Positions 21,661 to 23,621 of a stretch of DNA of 23,621 nt are shown piece after piece. Source of the DNA: Deltaproteobacteria bacterium (GTDB taxonomy: Bacteria > Desulfobacterota > Syntrophia > Syntrophales > Smithellaceae); the NCBI GenBank assembly GCA_011046295.1, contig DSAV01000156.1:1-23621 (forward strand). Reading direction: 5' to 3'. The notes beneath the pieces are model-generated. The model had not been told where the DNA came from, did not search any database, and was given only the letters and a program-made list of their open reading frames with translations. Position 1 is the first letter of the stretch; every line of letters begins with the position of its first letter. Made by a program: the position numbers and the translations under genes.

Positions 21661-23385
21661 ATGTTGAAGAAGTTTAGATTTACTTATTTAGTAGTGGCTT
21701 TTTTTATGGCCTTGGCGCTTTTGGCCGGCTGCGGCAGCAGCGGTGGAGACGGTGCTTTTATCCCGTTGCAGCGCACGGCGACGGTTGAAGCAGGGGATGC
21801 GGAATTAACCTGCGCGGATGAGGGCGATATGGTTGCCTGCCGCGGCATCAAATATGCCGAGGCGGAGCGATTTGCCCCGCCGGAACTAGTCGAACTCGAA
21901 GGCGAGATTAACGCAAGAAGATTCGGTAACATCTGTCCGCAGGGTGCGACTGCATTTACCCCCCCGGGCGAGATGTCTGAAGATTGCCTCTCTCTAAATG
22001 TTTTCTTTCCGAAAGGGACTGAGCCTGACGATAAGCTTCCGGTTATGGTCTGGATTCACGGAGGCGCGTTCGTCACCGGCGGTTCATCAGATCCCGGCTA
22101 CGACATGCCGGCATTGGTGGGAAAAGGCGTAATTGTGGTAACTGTTAATTATCGTCTGGGGCTTTTTGGTTTTCTGGATCATGAATCCTTGGAGGGTGAT
22201 CCCGGAAATTACGGCTTGAAAGATCAAGTAAAGGCGCTGGAATGGGTACAAGCTTATATTGCTGACTTCGGCGGCGATCCCACCAACGTGACGATATTCG
22301 GCGAATCCGCCGGCGGTCATAGTGTTTTTTCTCTTTTGGTTTCTCCATCAGCGGCGAAATTGTTTAACAAAGCGATCATCCAGAGCGGCTCGTATTATCC
22401 GGATCAAATATCCAGCGAAGATGCACGTACTGCCTGGTACAATGAGGTTGTTAACGACCTTTGTGTTGGTAAGTCAGATATTCTCGCCTGCCTGCGTGAT
22501 GATTATACTGCTGCACAAATTTATGAGGCAGGAAAAGAGATTACACCCGTGCCCACAACCGAAACGGAATTTCTGCCTGCTTCCACTGAATCCGTGTTGT
22601 CAGCAGGCGGCACGATTAACGCCAGTGCGGTGATGCTCGGCGGAAATCTTAACGAAGGCAACCTCTTTGTGGCGCTTGATATTTTTGAAGCCGCCGCCGC
22701 AATAGAAGAGGGTGATTTCAGCAAGCTGAATATGCTTTACATCACGGAAGATGATTATGATGGCGCTGTGGAAGATTTATTTGCGTGGGATCCTTATGCG
22801 CTGGACCTTTGGGAGGATATTGCAGATTATTATTTATTCAAGCAGTTTATGGAAAGCGGTGAGGAAGAAGATATTTTCCGCAAAGCTTATGGCAGTCTTC
22901 AGACGGACTGGCTGTTCAACTGCAACAAGCTGCGCCATTTCGACTATCTGGCGGATCAGGTGCCTACCTATGCCTACTGGTTTGCCGACACAGTAGCGCC
23001 CAATCCGGGGCTGGATTTAGGCGTTGCGGGGATTTTGGCAGCAGTTTATGGGGAAGGCTTTGTCACGACCTTTAAGATGCTGGCGACACACATGCTGGAA
23101 ATTCAGTATGTTTTTGGCTCCGTTGGTGCCCGCGGAGGCAACGCTGATCAGGTGACTCTTTCTGATACCATGATGGACTACTGGACGAATTTTGCCAAAT
23201 TCGATAATCCCAATAATGGTGGAACGACATGGAAACAGTTTTCTGATGATGGTTTCATATTGAAGCTTGTTCCACCGACTCCGGAAGGTGCAACCGGGAC
23301 AGAATTCAGCACAACGCACAGCTGCGATAAGTGGGAAACTATATGGGCTGGCGAAAATCCGTTTGTTGTTGAGGTTAAAGAATAA
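21661..23385 (+). CDS. Secreted lipoprotein carboxylesterase (type B, alpha/beta hydrolase)
   Basis: This is a 574-residue protein. Residues 1-24 are a lipoprotein signal (KKFR, hydrophobic core, LAGC lipobox, Cys24 lipidated), followed by a Gly/Ser linker. The type B carboxylesterase body shows EDCLSLNVF, oxyanion hole WIHGGAF (131-137), nucleophile Ser216 in GESAGG, acidic Glu332 in GGNLNEGNLF and His477 in ATHMLEIQYVFG, so the triad is complete. The C-terminal YWTNFAKFDNPNNGG is typical. It should hydrolyse carboxylic esters outside the inner membrane; the natural substrate is unknown. Ser25 at +2 suggests outer-membrane sorting by the Lol rule. It is transcribed from a sigma-54 promoter after the PAS activator gene. 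Its stop codon lies inside a repeat unit that begins at 23382, so the end of the gene touches a mobile-type repeat. Confidence 0.93.
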   Translation: MLKKFRFTYLVVAFFMALALLAGCGSSGGDGAFIPLQRTATVEAGDAELTCADEGDMVACRGIKYAEAERFAPPELVELEGEINARRFGNICPQGATAFTPPGEMSEDCLSLNVFFPKGTEPDDKLPVMVWIHGGAFVTGGSSDPGYDMPALVGKGVIVVTVNYRLGLFGFLDHESLEGDPGNYGLKDQVKALEWVQAYIADFGGDPTNVTIFGESAGGHSVFSLLVSPSAAKLFNKAIIQSGSYYPDQISSEDARTAWYNEVVNDLCVGKSDILACLRDDYTAAQIYEAGKEITPVPTTETEFLPASTESVLSAGGTINASAVMLGGNLNEGNLFVALDIFEAAAAIEEGDFSKLNMLYITEDDYDGAVEDLFAWDPYALDLWEDIADYYLFKQFMESGEEEDIFRKAYGSLQTDWLFNCNKLRHFDYLADQVPTYAYWFADTVAPNPGLDLGVAGILAAVYGEGFVTTFKMLATHMLEIQYVFGSVGARGGNADQVTLSDTMMDYWTNFAKFDNPNNGGTTWKQFSDDGFILKLVPPTPEGATGTEFSTTHSCDKWETIWAGENPFVVEVKE

Positions 23386-23428
23386 AGGGGACGGTTCAGG
23401 ATAAAGGGGACGGTTCTATTTATTGACA
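23382..23428 (+). repeat. Paired repeat unit A (two ATAAAGGGGACGGTTC copies plus TATTTATTGACA)
   Basis: Copies of ATAAAGGGGACGGTTC are at 23382-23397 and 23401-23416, the second followed by TATTTATTGACA (to 23428). The first copy supplies the esterase stop codon TAA (23383-23385). The same composite recurs as unit B. Confidence 0.85.
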
Positions 23429-23447
23429 AGTTAGATTAGGAGAAAGG

Positions 23448-23480
23448 GCCCGCGCCGCTTGGCGCGGGCTTTTTTCTTTT
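23448..23480 (+). terminator. Strong intrinsic terminator
   Basis: GCCCGCGCC-GCTT-GGCGCGGGC is a perfect 9-bp GC stem with a 4-base loop, followed by TTTTTTTCTTTT. It ends the esterase transcript and insulates the transposase downstream. Confidence 0.92.
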
Positions 23481-23493
23481 AATAAAATAAAAA

Positions 23494-23539
23494 ATAAAGG
23501 GGACGGTTCTAATAAAGGGGACGGTTCTATTTATTGACA
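23494..23539 (+). repeat. Paired repeat unit B (two ATAAAGGGGACGGTTC copies plus TATTTATTGACA)
   Basis: Identical 16-mers at 23494-23509 and 23512-23527 are followed by TATTTATTGACA ending at 23539, reproducing unit A. It stands 30 bases before the transposase start. Its TTGACA could serve as a -35 box, but a matching -10 is not clear. Confidence 0.85.
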
Positions 23540-23568
23540 TGCTTCGTGATTATTGGTAGAGAAAAAAC

Positions 23569-23621
23569 ATGCCACGGACAGCCCGCATAGCGCCAAAAGA
23601 ATTTATTTATCATGTTCTGAC
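23569..23621 (+). CDS. REP-associated tyrosine (Y1/RAYT) transposase, 5' end only
   Basis: The window ends 17 codons into a frame reading MPRTARIAPKEFIYHVL. This matches the conserved N-terminus of Y1_Tnp/RAYT transposases (typically MPR-x-AR...HV-x-RGN). These single-strand HUH nucleases act on short palindromic repeats placed next to their genes. The directly repeated units just upstream fit the pattern of RAYT-associated repeats. Only the start is visible; catalytic HUH and Tyr motifs lie outside. Confidence 0.7.
   Translation, partial: MPRTARIAPKEFIYHVL

Noticed and set aside
23382..23539. Possible CRISPR-like array of 16-bp repeats
   Set aside because: There are only four copies, arranged as two close pairs with 2-3 base spacers and a terminator between the pairs. 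No spacer-length regularity and no cas genes are seen.

Overview
The window looks like chromosomal DNA of an anaerobic, syntroph-like or sulfate-reducer-like bacterium, probably Desulfobacterota (Syntrophales/Smithella-like). This rests on gene content: a class III NrdD-family protein, an iron-sulfur flavoprotein, a biotin-pathway carboxyltransferase, acyl-CoA dehydrogenase and HSD10-like genes, and two NtrC-type sigma-54 activators. No rRNA or marker gene is present, so the taxon is an inference.

Layout. (1) 1-350: a frameshifted, 3'-truncated nucleotidyltransferase relic. (2) 352-3545, minus strand: a three-gene operon of membrane histidine kinase, sigma-54 response regulator and small LapA-like membrane protein. 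(3) 3546-3938: a divergent intergenic region with a 13-bp palindrome and a good -24/-12 (sigma-54) promoter facing right. (4) 3939-14995, plus strand: a compact type II fatty-acid/polyketide-like cluster. In order it encodes malonyl transacylase, pyruvate/oxaloacetate-type carboxyltransferase, acyl-CoA dehydrogenase, KASIII-like synthase, ketoreductase, dehydratase, KASII-like synthase, acyl carrier protein, PlsC-like acyltransferase, phosphopantetheinyl transferase, a double-domain iron-sulfur flavoprotein and an HSD10-like SDR. (5) 15015-18516: an HD-domain (SAMHD1/dGTPase-like) phosphohydrolase one base from an NrdD-type reductase. (6) 18517-19700: degenerate interspersed repeats around an AbrB/RelE toxin-antitoxin module. 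(7) 19703-23385: a PAS-PAS sigma-54 activator followed by a probable activator site, a near-perfect -24/-12 promoter and a secreted lipoprotein carboxylesterase. (8) 23382-23621: two paired repeat units, a strong terminator and the start of a REP-associated (Y1/RAYT) transposase.

How it fits together. The 3939-12723 genes hold what is needed to load, extend, reduce and dehydrate an acyl chain on a dedicated ACP and hand it to an acceptor, plus the PPTase that activates the ACP. No classical enoyl reductase is present; the acyl-CoA dehydrogenase and the iron-sulfur flavoprotein are candidates for the missing redox step. The kinase/regulator pair next door is a good candidate controller through the sigma-54 promoter. 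A second, separate sigma-54 circuit (PAS activator to esterase) lies at the right. The product of the acyl cluster cannot be read from the sequence.

The most unusual observations are the NrdD with lysine where the glycyl-radical glycine should align, the carboxyltransferase without a biotin domain beside fabD, the double flavodoxin/Fe-S protein, the two sigma-54 circuits with likely binding sites, and the toxin-antitoxin module bracketed by near-identical 25-bp repeats.
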